From Strix aluco (lineage: Eukaryota > Chordata > Aves > Strigiformes > Strigidae): a DNA stretch of 64,000 nucleotides. Each line of letters starts with the position of its first letter. The stretch's first letter is position 1. The stretch spans positions 132,036,621 through 132,100,620 of the forward strand of contig NC_133931.1 in the NCBI RefSeq assembly GCF_031877795.1. The letters are read 5' to 3'. Of this stretch, positions 24,001 to 37,029 are shown in pieces. Below the pieces are notes generated by a model that was given only the letters and a program-made list of their open reading frames with translations, did not search any database and was not told where the DNA came from. The position numbers were made by a program, and so were the translations under genes.

Positions 24001-26228
24001 TTAGAAATTAATGTGCATTAGTACCCTGCACCTTTAAAACCTTGGACTATGATTTTTTTTTTTTTTCTTTCACTGTCCCACATGAATTCTTAACTAGCAA
24101 TCACCTGAATGTTGTGCTGTCTTTCTGCTTCCAGCCCCTGGAGTTGGAGAGCATAACATTTAAGGAAACCATTAACTTAGGGCCCAATCCTGAGTACTTT
24201 GGTAGAAATCAAAACAAATAGGTATGTCTCTGTAATTATTACTTTTAAAATGTTGTCTTCAATCTCCTAGTTCTACTAAATTTGGGAGTATGGCAACATT
24301 GTTAAGTGTCTGTTCTCTGGTTCTCTCTATCTCAAGTGGAGGATGCGGCTGTACGCTGGAGCCCATACCCTTCCTAGATTTGTAGCCCAGGTGAGCACTC
24401 TGCAGGGATTAATCATAAATCGTATGAAAATGATGCCTGTGGGTCTGAAATTTTCCCCAGCACAGAAGAGTGCTTCACCAGCACCAGCCGTTCATTTACC
24501 ACTGAAAACAGCAGGCTTCACATATTACACTGTAGATTCTGTGGAAATTGTAGCTGAACTACGATTAGTGTTTCAAGGACAGGTATGTCTAAAACCAATT
24601 TTCAAACACTGTTTAGAAAAGCAAACTCTCCTGTTCAGAAGCTGGCAGTGCTTCAATGTGAACAATGAAGTCTTTGTTCCTATTTATCAATGTTACCCCA
24701 TTTTTTAGCAGAGAATAGGCGGTGTCTGTTTACCCAGATTAGAACATAATTTGTCAGTCTAATCAACAGCATCCTGCTTTTAAAGTATTCCCTGTCAGCT
24801 GTCTTGGGCTTTATGAGCTTTTCCTTTGTCAGCTCCAGAGCTGCATTTCATGCATCTTGTTCAGACTCATTCAACTAAATATTTCTCAAAATGCATTGGC
24901 TATGTTTTCCTTTTAGGTAAGCTTCATGATCTCTAAATGCAGAAGTTGTCTTATCAAATGTAGATCTGAGTGTTCACAAATTCACACCAGTCCTGGTGGG
25001 AGAAGTCTCAGGCATCAGCTGTATCTTGCTTTAAAACCATCATTACAAAAGTAGTATTTGGGTCTTATTAGTCACTGTATAACTACTACTACTTTCTCCA
25101 GGAGAATGAGTTAGATTCACAGAGCCTTTATTATTTCATATAATGCTATCATAACTGCAAAAAAATATCCCACTGTAAATGCAGTTATGCCAGTCTATGC
25201 TTTGGCCAGCTCCTCCTTCAAGGAGCTTTCAGCAATACCAACTGAAAACCAGTACTGTACGCGTGTGTGGTGGCTCTCTGCTTTGATCTGCTTCTTGCCA
25301 AACTGATCAGTCCTGCAGCAAAGAGTTTCAGTATTGCTGAATGGGTTTTTTAGGAGTCAGAGTTGTGGATTTCGTGTATTTTTTCAGCAAAGCTTTTTAA
25401 AAGATCCATATGTACTGGTGGCAAGCTGCCACCCTGAACGCTCAGTCCTTGTGAGCCTCAAAGAAGTGGAGGGAGCATGAGTTACTCTTACATAGAGCAT
25501 CTAGGAATTTTACTCCTGACATCACTGTAAAATGAGGAAACTGTCTACAAATGTTTAACAGCATGAAAAAAATGAAAGCATGTTGGAAAAAAGGACACAT
25601 TTGCTGTGTCCTATTAGCCAAATATATTTGTGAGCTAGACGTGGGCCCAGGAGAGAGAGAAAGCTCCAAAAATGTTAGCCGGTCCGATGGCTTTTGCAGT
25701 TATACAAAGCTGATTACATACATTCAGCTGGACCACCTAGTCTTTTGACTTCTAAACATATAATTGTGTATTGTAGAAGCAGCATCTAGGATGTGTAATG
25801 AAAGAAAATGCTGGTATGAGGAATGTGAATGTTCCCTGCTAATATATCAAGCAGTAGTAGTAGAGAGATTCTAACATGGCTGAAGAGAGGACAAACCCTT
25901 TTGATTTTATACCTCTGTATTATGCTACTGCCTGGCTTGCTGAACTCCAACATCTGTTTCAGCTGGAGCATCTCATCAAGGAAACATCTTCACGATGGGT
26001 TTTCAGTGTACAGCTGCAACACTTTGTACTTCTGCTGCTGGGCAGCACCTTCTCTATTTAATGCCTGCCCAGACCTTTCCCACCTGACTGCCCTCAGGAG
26101 CCTCGGGCTGTTCACCATGGTCAGGTTTGAGGATGAGGCTCACTTTTCTAGGATATTTGCCTGGATGCAGGAGTGTAGAAGCTTGAGTCACCCAATCTGA
26201 CCTTTAGCTGACTCTCCTTTGAGCAGGA

Positions 26229-26288
26229 ATCCTGGATGGACTAGATGACTTTTGTGGTCTTTTCCTACCTGAATTATCCTACAATCCT
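26229..26288 (+). mobile_element. CR1 LINE 3'-tail fragment, plus orientation
   Basis: The run TCCTGGATGGACTAGATGAC, then TTTTGTGGTCTTTTCCTACC and TGAATTATCCTACAATCC, matches the plus-sense CR1 3' end (GGACTAGATGATC..GGTCTTTTCCAACCT..ATTCTATGATTC). It is short and diverged. It lies only about 160 bp from the 3' end of the larger antisense CR1, so two tails face each other here. Confidence 0.72.
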
Positions 26289-26450
26289 AAATCAGCTTTG
26301 CAGGGAGATGTTTTGGCACCTGCATGTTTTTCCTTCAGCTCCTCTGGGTCCTGTTGGTCCCTGCTGCTGCTTTGCAGTCAGCTCCCGTCCACAACCCAGA
26401 GAGCCCCTGCCTGACTGCCCACAGGGCTGTGTCATGCCCATCTCATCCTT

Positions 26451-27612
26451 CACAGAATCACAGAATCATCTAGGTTGGAAAAGACCTTGAAGATCATCCA
26501 GTCCAACCATTAACCTAACATTGACAGTTCCCAACTACACCATATCCCTCAGCGCTATGTCAACCCTACTCTGAAACACCTCCAGGGATGGGGACTCCAC
26601 CACCTCCCTGGGCAGCCCATTCCAACACCTAACAACCTGTTCTGTAAAGAAATGCTTCCTAATATCCAGTCTAAACCTTCCCTGGCACAACTTGAGGCCA
26701 TTACTTCTTGTCCTATCGCTTGTTACTTGGTTAAAGAGACTCATCCCCAGCTCTCTGCAACCTCCTTTCAGGTAGTTGTAGAGGGCGATGAGGTCTCCCC
26801 TCAGCCTCCTCTTCTCCAGACTAAACAACCCCAGTTCCCTCAGCCGCTCCTCGTACAACATGTGCTCCAGACCCTTCACCAGCTTCGTTGCCCTTCTCTG
26901 GACACGCTTGAGTCATTCAATGTCCTTTTTGTAGTGAGGGGCCCAAAACTGAACACAGTAATCGAGGTGCAGCCTCACCAGTGCCGAGTACAGGGGTAAG
27001 ATCACTTCCCTGTCCCTGCTGGCTATGTTATTTCTGATGCAAGCCAGGATGCCATTGGCCTTCTTGGCCACCTGGGCACACTGCTGGCTCATGTTCAGGC
27101 GGCTGTCAATCAACACCCCCGGGTCCCTCTCTGACTGGCAGCTCTCCAGCCACTCCTCCCCAAGCCTGTAGCGCTGCTGGGGGTTATTGTGGCGCAAGTG
27201 CAGCACCCGGCATTTGGCCTTATTGAAACTCCTACAGTTGGCCTTAGCCCATCGCTCCAGCCTGTCCAGATCCCTCTGCAGAGCCTCCCTACCCTCGAGC
27301 AGATCAACACTCCCACCCAACTTGGTGTCACCTGCAAACTTACTGAGGGTGCACTCGATCCCCTCGTCCAGATCATCAATAAAGATGTTAAACAGGAGTG
27401 GCCCCAAAACCGAGCCCTGGGGGACACCACTCGTGACCGGCCACCAACTGGATTTAACTCCATTCACCACAACTCTTTGGGCCCGGCCATCCAGCCAGTT
27501 TTTTACCCAGCAAAGCGTGTGCTCATCCAAGCCTCGAGCAGCCAGTTTTGCCAGGAGAATGCTGTGGGAAATGGTGTCAAAGGCCTTATTGAAGTCAAGG
27601 TAAACTTCATGC
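26451..27612 (-). mobile_element. 5'-truncated CR1 LINE copy with broken reverse transcriptase frame
   Basis: The minus-strand frame encodes the C-terminal part of CR1 ORF2. It begins at [13 protein letters not shown] (motif A region of the reverse transcriptase palm) and continues through [20 protein letters not shown] to the thumb and C-terminal region ([17 protein letters not shown] and [20 protein letters not shown]). The plus-strand edge at 26451 starts with CACAGAATCACAGAATCATC, the reverse complement of the CR1 terminal repeat. The catalytic FADD box reads FAGD, so one active-site aspartate is lost. A TTA-to-TGA change after KKDIE stops the frame, and the rest continues in the frame 26535-26879. 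The copy is inactive. Confidence 0.93.
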
Positions 27613-30600
27613 GTTTTCAGTTTCTCCCTTTCCTTCCAGAGAAACAGCGGTATTGTGGAACTGCTCATCCTTCTGAATAGTACTACACAAAACATCTCTT
27701 TTATTTCTCATTTTATAGAAGAGTAGTTAGACTATTCTCTTTTGTCTTAATGCTAACGTATGCTGTTTCCATCACATGGGGAAGGGACTGTTCTGCTGCA
27801 TTGTATAAGCGACTAACTATAGGTTGAGTTTGCCCTCTTTCCAATGTTGTGTCCTGGTTAATGCACACTGGGTGTTATGGGTGTAAACGTTCCCCATCTC
27901 TCTGTTCCTGTACAAGAGTTGTGCCTATTGCTTGCTGAACTTGGAGATCACATTTCCTTGGTATGCAGAGCTAGAAGGTTAATTCTGGTATTGGCACAGT
28001 TCCTTTCTCTGTTACAAAAGCTTCTAATCTCTGACAGCCAGCAGGTAGCTGCTATTAAAAATGCCATGAAAAATAATTATAGGCAATGTGAGAACAGGAT
28101 CCAAAATGTTTTCTCCCACATGGAAGTAATAAAGGGGGGCCTGTGCTGCTTGCAGCACCTGTGCCTAACTTAAGCCCAGTGCTTAAGAATTACTTGTTGT
28201 AATTCTTAAAAAGCAAATACATAATGAACAGGAAACAAATGCAACAAGGCAGGAAACACTTTCCCTTGATGTTCAGTTCAGCATTATTCTGATATTTAGC
28301 ATTTTACTGCTGTTTCACAAATACATCTGTTCCTTGTTAGAAGAGGACGCAGACTGGTTAAAGAAAGTGCAGTTAAAGAAACACAGCCAGTATCCAAAAA
28401 CTTTACACCAAGACCCACAGAAGGAAATGTCCAAACAAATTCTTGCCACCCTGTGATACCCAGCGGGCAAGTAGAGTGCCTGAGGACAGGTGGAGGTGGA
28501 GACCAAGGTGTGCTACTGGTATGTCATGAGTGTGAAAGGTCAACATACATCTGAGAGTGAGAATGATCCTGATGCGATGGTTGGAATGAGTTTTATATCA
28601 CAAATAACTTCTAGATCTGATGTCAGTGCTGCTGTCTCCCATTGCAGCTGTTTCATTAATAGATGCTGCTCTTTTGAAAGCTGGAATGGGCTCTCATTAC
28701 AGAGCAGGATGCTACAGAAAGCAGTGCAAGATACATAAAAGTAAAAATATTTCCCTGTGCAAAGTATACCAATTAAAAAAAAAAAAAGGAATTTAGTGAA
28801 TTAGTGTTCTCAGAATGAAGCCTTGTTCTCAGGGCCCTATCATGAGAAAGCTTTACAGAGAAGGGGTGTGATGGGGCATTGCTAGTTTGAGTTTACTGGA
28901 GGGTAAGAAGGTAGTTCAGCTTGTACCCCAGGTTGTATCCAGGAGGGCTCATGCTGGGCGCATTGAGGCACAATCTAAGAGACCAAAATCTTTACTCCTG
29001 TCTCAGACCGCTGCACCTCCCTGCACAGCAGCTCATGAGCTCTGGAGCCCTTAACCTCGGATCACCGGGATGAGTAATCTAGCTCAGAGTAAAGGCTGCT
29101 GCTGCATAATAGCTTCATTGCCAGCATGACACGTTCTCTGCCTGGCTTTGTGCTGTAGATAAAGCTCGGGGCCCTGGACTCTGATTTACTACCTCTGCTA
29201 TTACACTGAGCAGTGACTTCCCTGGGTGCTTGGGTTTCCAGAAAGCACTCCTAGGCTTGACATTTATTGCTAGATGTACATTTGCTATTCAGCAGCCTTG
29301 CAGTGGTTATAGATGAGGTGGGGTGCTGCAAGGGGATGTGATTCCGGGGTTATGTTACTCTTTGGCTTTCATACTGCGGTACAGTGCATAAGGGCCCCTT
29401 TACAGCTGTGTTCCTGCTTCAGCGTAAATACCTTGGAAGACTTGTCCCTGCAGTGCTCAATATCTGGTTTGCTGAACATCCTGCTCACACAATGTCCAGT
29501 TTAAACATCAGTCCTAAGACAATTTATAAATTTGTCAAACAGACTGAGGAGCATGAAGTAGCTACAGTGGCCAGTAGAAAATGTAATTTAGTGAGATGAA
29601 TTAAGAGGTGATTTTAAAAGTCCTCAAACACCTACTGCTGCTGAGCTGAGTTTTGGAAGTTGTTACTTCAATATAATTTGTAAACACCTGTTGACGTCTT
29701 GCTGTTTGTTTTATAGAAGCATTTTGTTGTTTTCCTCCTGGTGGCACTGTAGGATAAAGCTGTGGTCGGTGGGGCCCTGTACTGCAGCTGCATCATTTAA
29801 GATGCAGGGATTTCTTCTCGCTGACATGGCAAGTTCTGTTATGCTTGACTTGAGGACCAGTCTTACTCCATGTTAACCTAAATTACTGATCTGGACTTTA
29901 ACTTATTTAAGGGAACTTTTGTTGGGTGAATTTCTCCTCTTAAAAAGGAAAGTTCAACCAGCTTATGAATTCTAAACAAATCCAACACATCATGGAACGT
30001 GTCAAAAAATCTCAAAAAAAACCTGACATATGACTACTGAATTCTCAAGGATCCTGCTCAAAGAATGGTTTTCACTCACACAAATTCGCCTGTATGCTCT
30101 AGAATATCCAGCGAGTACTGTGACTTTTGGTTGACTATATTGTACAGTTTATCCAGAACGGAAGTCGAAGATTTCTATTTGCAAACATGATATTCCCTTC
30201 AGGCAGAGTGCAGTTCTGCCTCCAGCACTGCCCTCATCAGTATGCTTTCTGCTTATTACAGCAACTTGTGTGTTTTGGCAGCCTGTGCCTCATGTAACTT
30301 ATGATCTGCACAGTTATGCGGCGTGCAGCCTGATGGAGTCCCAGTCGTAGTTCTCTGAGGGTCATTGCAATGAAAATAGTAATTTTCAAACCAGGATTTT
30401 ATCTGTGAATCTCATTATGCTTGAATTAATTGGAAAATACAGCCTTTCTGGTCAGCAGAAATATATTTTACCTATTAATGTACAGTGTAGTTAAAACTGA
30501 TAGAAGCTATCCTTTGAGAAAACACGATGCACTAGGGAGTTGCCGTGAATGAAATAAGGAGTAGTTGAAATTGCCAATTATGTCATGATGGTAATTCAGA

Positions 30601-33600
30601 AGAACTACTAGCTATTTGCTTTCCATGGAAAAATTGCTACTAGCTGTCCCCAGCCTCCCTTCCCTGCCCTGCTCTCCACACCCATGCCTGCATGCTCAGC
30701 GAGCCCAGGACACCCCTGGGCCAGTGGGCAGCAACCAGGCCACAAAACCCCTGAAATCCTTCTCCAAATTGATGCCTTCCAAGTGCTGACCCTCCCTCCC
30801 CTGAGCTCCTCTTCTCCAGGATATACCCAGGCACGTCCTGGGCCTGGAGGCCTTTTTGAATTGCTGCTCCTTTATTTACTGCTCTGGAAGGTTTTTTAAA
30901 GTGTCCTGAAAGCTTTAAGCTGCTGAGAGAGGAGCACCAGCCCAAACACTTTCAGCAGCACCTGGGATTAGCTGAGTTTGCAGCAGTTTTAAAGCTAATC
31001 CAAAACTCTTTTTGGGGGTTTACTCACATGTCAAGCCTTGTGGTTGCCAGATTTATTCTTGTCAAAACTCTTTATCTATTGTTAGTTTTACAATAAGAAA
31101 TGGTTTTCTTTGTGTCCCAAGGTCAACCAGGCCGGATGTTGGAGATCCCTTTTGCCATGCTAATAAAATGCAAAAAATCTCTCTCCCTGTCCACACTTAG
31201 GGAGGTTACAGCTGCTGAAAACAGAGACTGTGCAACAAGGAAGAGAGGCCACATGTTCTTCCTTTTTTCTTAGAAATTGCTCTAAAATAGGTCTTATGTA
31301 CTGTTAGAAAGCCAAAATAGAAAGTCTTTATGGGTCATGTTTTAGAGCTTTATCCATTTGGTTGAATTTCTAAATACTCCTGCTTAGAAAAAAAAAGTCA
31401 AACAAGTAGAATTTAGCTCAAAATCTGGGTTTTGTTTATCCCTGAAGCTTAGACCTGATTCTGTCCCTACTAAAAGATGCGATAATATTCCTGGAAGACA
31501 CTTATATTTTAAGCTGTCTCAAGTAAAAATCTAGTAACTAAATATGTATTTCTTTGTCTAGCTACCAAGTATGATAGCTGAGATGTCTGCTTACATTTGC
31601 CTGTGCAATTTCAAACCCTTGATCTACTGCAGCTTCAGCAGCAGCTGGAATTGCTCTGCAACTGGGAAGGTAAAAAGTAAGTCAGAGGAGACTGAAATGA
31701 TATTAAAGGATGATTGATAAAAAACGTTGGTAGGAGTAACAGTAGATAATGGGGATGTCAAAGATCTCCGTGCTGGACCTATAGTATCAGGAGACCTTTG
31801 CAGGTAGAGCTGGGGTGTCCCAGCCCCACACCTGCCCATGAAGACTTTGGCACTTTCACAGAGGGGTGGAGGAAGAGGAGTTATTTGTTTTGTTTTTAAT
31901 AAAAGATCTTTTTTAAAAATTCATCAAGTTACATGTGAGAACTTGCTTTAAACTGTGTGCTGTGAGCTGGATGCCTTTGCAAGCTTCGAGAAGGGTGTGC
32001 TGTATGTACAGATAGTGCCAAAAGAGCTAAGGTGGCAGCTAAGCAAGAAAAGTGCAGGAATGCTGCAATAAACCTATACTGTCTATAAAATTTTTCTTTA
32101 AAAAAGTGGATGCTGTCTCAGCCATGATATCAGTAAATTATTTTTATTTCTCTTCCTCCCCAAGGAATGTCTGACAGCAACTCCCAAATAAGGAAACATG
32201 GTAATTGTTTTTCCAAGGATGTTTGAAACTGCAGTGCAAGAAATGTTGCGTATCTTCAGTCAATTTAGGGTAACAGAGAGGAAATTTGAAGATGTAGAAG
32301 AAATGGAGGAGTACAGACAGCAGGACAGCCAATGAACAGACAGTGTTATTAACCAGTCTGAATGGGCCCTAGGGACAGAAGCGACTGAACTGGGTTAAGG
32401 CAAAAGATGAATTCAATTTGATAATTGTTAGCAAGGGACTAAGAAGCATTACTCAAAGAGAAAAGCTGCTGCTGTTCTATGATGAGCAGATGAGGTATTA
32501 TTTTCATGTTAATTTTCTGACTCTTTTTCTGAATTGTTAGAAAAATAATTCACCTTACTATTGGTTCTACAGAAAAGAAAAGCCTCTGTTATTCTCCCAT
32601 TATTCTCATCGTTTTTAGCTTTTATGGTTTATAGCATTTGGCCTGGTCTAGCAGAAGATTTAAAGATTTCATGATTAAACTATTCTTACTTTTAAAATTT
32701 GCCTGTGATGTAAATAAAGGGTTTGTTTGTTTGCCAGTGGAAACTGTAATGCTTTCAGTTAGTAATGATGTTTTATGATTTTATAGAATTTGAGAATAAA
32801 GCAGTGGACATTTGGCAAGAGGTGCCCTCTCCTGGTTTATTGATCCATGACACCCTTGAGGATGCAGAGCTGGGTGAGGAGACACCGGAGTCAAGGCTGC
32901 TAGTCAGTGCTGACAGATTTAGAAAAGAGTTGTCCTTTCAGCCGGGATTTATGTGCTTTTTCATGGTTTACTAAATATATCAGAGCATACCTTCAAAGTT
33001 GGCAGTCTGGGGATTCACAGAAAGACCTGAATAGAAAAGGATGCTTATTTCAGGATAATCTCATTTGAACAGCATACAACTTTTAAAAAACCCTTATAGC
33101 CTTCACTTTTGCCTCTCTGCTATAAAAGATTTAGTCAAATCTACATGGAAGTGGAAAAGAAAGCAGTGACCTGCTGGATCACACTGGTTTAATTGCATTA
33201 AGAAGATTCCTTGTATGCATGTTATAGAGTAACTGCTGCTTTTCTTTAGCATTGTTACGTAGCAAATGGTGTCACTATTTTGTACTTATTAAAGCTTGTC
33301 AACTTTACCAGAAAACACTATACAAGATATTATTGCAAACCCATAACTTGTATCTGCATGCTTATTCCCAAATCCATTACCTCCAGTATTTCTTACACAA
33401 GAATTACCTCAGTTTCCAGATCTGGACCAGAACACAACATCTAACTTTAGAACAGATTTGAAAGATCCTGCAACTTCCTTGCAATTCCAGTGGGCTTTGC
33501 TGCCGTGGCTTTCCAGGAGCAGCTAAACCTCAAATATTCCTGACAAGTGTGAAATGAAGTGGATCCTGGAACCTGTTACACTCAGAGGTTTTTCTACAGC

Positions 33601-34687
33601 TATCCATCAGGTAATCTACAGTTGAGTTTGTGCTAATTTTTCACCTTTTCTGGATGAAAAGATCTTTTCTCTCTGTCTTCATCTGGATATGTATCTCTGT
33701 CCCTAGATCTATGTACCTATCTCTCTCTCTCTAGTTACCTGTATCTATCTGTGTCTTCAATTTAAATAATTTCCTGCCTTTATCAGTGCAAGGAATCATT
33801 CCTGCCGAAGTGCAGGATGTCACGTGTACTGTTACTGACTCCAGGCTGCTGTGGGGTGAAGGTCCTTTTGGGATGGGGGAGATGCTGGTGGGTTTTTTTC
33901 TTCAGATAATTTTTTCTTCTTTTGAGGATCATATTTTGCTAATCTTTGTCTTAAAAATGTCTGTACTGCCTCTTTGTTTTAATATTTCTTACATTGCCCT
34001 TGTCATCTAACTGAAATAAATTCTGAATACTTGATTTGAGACCTAGCCTAGAAAAAAAGTTTCTCAATACCCCTTGCAAGTTTGACAGTATGTTAACACT
34101 GTATTTTAGTGTGTTTTAAGTTTTTAATCTACTGTTTCCAGCCAATTTGAAAGCATCATTGTGTCTATCCCACTTGCTCTTCTTTTTCCCTAAAATTGTG
34201 TTTATTCCTCTCTTGTTTTGGACATCTGTTGACTATTAAAAGTCTCCAGCACAACTGATATTCTTGGTATGATGGCATTGGCTTTACTACTGAAAGTAGT
34301 TTGATTCTTTCCATGATCTTTTTGACCATTAGTAGGCAGTTTTGTTTGCTTGAAACCTTTTATTTGACCTTTTATTTTATTTACTGCTTATGTCCCAACT
34401 TTATATGTGGCTGATTTTATTACAAGAGTCCATCTATATTATTTATTGTATACTTTGAAGCAATTTGTGGTTCTGATGCAAAAAACCCTAACAGACTTAT
34501 TAAAAGTTGTTTCAAATTTTACTTTCTCTTTATTTTTCTGTGAAATAAAACTAATTATTGATTTCAACAGCTTGACTTCTGTTCTACACCAAGTCCCTTC
34601 ATTTTCAGGGTATCACAGGACACATAGTACAAGGTAATGTCCTTGAGTTCTACTGTTCCATGTCACACAGAAGTTAATTGTGCCCTC

Positions 34688-34710
34688 TTTTTTTTTTTTT
34701 TTTTTTTTTT
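34688..34710 (+). repeat. T23 homopolymer
   Basis: An uninterrupted run of 23 T lies about 175 bp upstream of the plus-strand CR1 copy. Its length may be imprecise in the assembly. Confidence 0.85.
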
Positions 34711-34884
34711 GAGTGATCACCATGTTAGTTCTGAGTATAATAAGAGCAGGATGGTTTTTGGGGCCTGCTGTCAGTTTTTTCTTTTCTAATTTGAAACTCA
34801 CTAACAAGGCCAGAATTTTGGAAAAAAATAGTTAAAAACTTTTAAACTCTACTTCAAGCACATCTTTCCATAGAATTATGAGTT

Positions 34885-35688
34885 TCAATAAAGCCAACTG
34901 TAGGAGTTTCAATAAGGCCAAATGCCGGGTGCTGCACTTGCGCCACAACAACCCCCAGCAGCGCTACAGGCTTGGGGAGGAGTGGCTGGAGAGCTGCCAG
35001 TCAGAGAGGGACCTGGGGGTGTTGATTGACAGCCGCCTGAACATGAGCCAGCAGTGTGCCCAGGTGGCCAAGAAGGCCAGTGACATCCTGGCTTGGATCA
35101 GAAATAGCGTGGCCAGCAGGGACAGGGAAGGGATCTTACCCCTGTACTCGGCACTGGTGAGGCCGCACCTCGATTACTGTGTTCAGTTTTGGGCCCCTCA
35201 CTACAAAAAGGACATTGAATTACTCAAGCGTGTCCAGAGAAGGGCAACGAATCTGGTGAAGGGTCTGGAGCACATGTCATACGAGGAGCGGCTGAGGGAA
35301 CTGGGGTTGTTTAGTCTGGAGAAGAGGAGGCTGAGGGGAGACCTCATCACCCTCTACAACTACCTGAAAGGAGGTTGCAGAGAGCTGGGGATGAGTCTCT
35401 TTAACCAAGTAATAAGCAATAGGACAAGAGGGAATGGCCTCAGGTTGCACCAGGGAAGGTTTAGACTAGATATTAGGAAGCATTTCTTTACAGAACGGGT
35501 TGTTAGGTGTTGGAATGGGCTGCCCAGGGAGGTGGTGGAGTCCTGATCCCTGGAGGTGTTTCAGAGTCACATTGACATAGCGCTGAGGGATGTGGTGTAG
35601 TTGGGAACTGTCAGTGTTAGGTTAATGGTTGGACTGGATGATCTTCAAGGTCTTTTCCAACCTAGATGATTCTGTGATTCTGTAATTA
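34885..35688 (+). mobile_element. 5'-truncated CR1 LINE copy, plus orientation
   Basis: The frame from 34878 encodes the CR1 ORF2 C-terminal region ([20 protein letters not shown] to [12 protein letters not shown]). It is almost the same, residue for residue, as the minus-strand copy at 26451-27612. It stops early at a TGA where the other copy reads through (GAGTCC then TGA). The element ends with GATGATTCTGTGATTCTGTA, the typical CR1 3' repeat. Its 5' edge has a short imperfect duplication: GTTTCAATAAAGCCAACTGT is followed at once by GTTTCAATAAGGCCAA. That pattern is best explained by template slippage or microhomology at the truncated end. Confidence 0.93.
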
Positions 35689-37029
35689 GGTTTGCATCCT
35701 ATCTGCTGCAAACAAATTCATTTTGCATGGTACATGCTATCATTTGGTTACATGTGGGGGGGGGAAAATTGTGCAAGCAGTTGTTTAAACATATCAAGAA
35801 TTGTCCATACTCCTTGGCTCGATACTAGTTTTTTGTTTGCAAAGAAATAACAATGCATGACTCATCAGGTATTGCTTTCCATTTTAATCACATGCTCATC
35901 ATTTTAAGTTTTAATGATACATTCATACAGGATTATGGTTAAAAGTAGAAAGGATATAAGTAAACATTTATATACATCTTTCAGTGCTTTTCCCTTTTTT
36001 AATTTAATAGCATATATTAGAGTGAAATAACTTTTTTTTTAACACAGAGGCCCTGAGAAATTAAAATGTACTAACTAGCCTAAAGGACATGTATCCTGTT
36101 TTTAATGTAATTCTGAATGAAAGTCCTACCTTTATAACTGAAAAGATTATACTGATGTTAATCCAAATGTGCTCTAACAGGGGAACCACCCCCCCAAATT
36201 ACTTATAGGTATGGTATTTACATTCCAAAGAGGTACTCTAATTAATGGAAATCTTAATTTATGTCTCTAAATGCTGTTTTAAGAGTGCTAATTTCAGGAA
36301 CCACTTACTCTTGTTTAAAACTAGAGCATATTTTATTCTTCCACACAACTAAGAGACCTCTGTCATTAAATGCTAAGTGTAAATGCTTTTGACATATTAA
36401 TCCTAAAAATAGAATCTCATCATTGCCACAGGTAGTAGTAAGAAAATATAAATTTGGAGGGAAAAGGTATGTTCCCATGTGTGTGTATGTGTGATTTTAA
36501 GTTATTGGTATGGTGTTGCAGATAACATACGTTATACACGAATCTAGTTAATGTGGATATCATAGTGGGGAAAGCAGTAGAGCATGGTAGTAATATATTC
36601 ATGTTAACACATTATTTTGGATTCTTCTCAGGCAGTTCTTCCTCAATACACATGAACTTCCAGCTTTAAAAACTCCAAACAGCAGGCATTTCTAGAAGAA
36701 ATAAGGAATTGTTTCATTTTCCTGAAATGTTTAGAAAAACACATGCTACAGCTCCATAGAATTTTCTTGTACTGAAAGATGAAATTGAGTACTTAAGACA
36801 ATTTATTGGGGATGAGCTATAGGACTTTTGTAAATGAAGTCATGCGTTACTGATAAGCAACCTCTTTGAAGTCCATGCCTCACTCACTAAGCATGTGGAC
36901 CTAAAGCAGTTAGTACCATCTGCTTGGATTTCCAAAACATAAGGGCCCTCCCCAAAGGAAAGTTACACTGGTTTGAGAGGGACAGTCTTCTAATTTGTAA
37001 GTGGTGAAAAGAATAAAACAAAGGAAAGG

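Larger units (their letters stand above)
21111..37029. other. Intergenic region between convergent C1GALT1 and COL28A1
   Basis: This is about 16 kb of AT-rich DNA with no recognised gene. It holds three CR1 pieces (26229-26288, 26451-27612 and 34885-35688) and a T23 run at 34688-34710. Open frames at 24343-24708 and 32765-32974 are mildly protein-like but could not be assigned. The distal part next to 37 kb may belong to the COL28A1 3' UTR. Confidence 0.7.

Noticed and set aside
24343-24708. 121-codon plus-strand frame with an internal CAG|GTATGT donor at 24582
   Set aside because: The donor looks good, but no upstream exon, homology or domain could be recognised. It lies downstream of the probable C1GALT1 end, and chance is the simpler explanation.
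27110-27680. Several large plus- and minus-strand frames besides the CR1 ORF2 frame
   Set aside because: They are alternative-frame and antisense shadows of the CR1 reverse transcriptase sequence.
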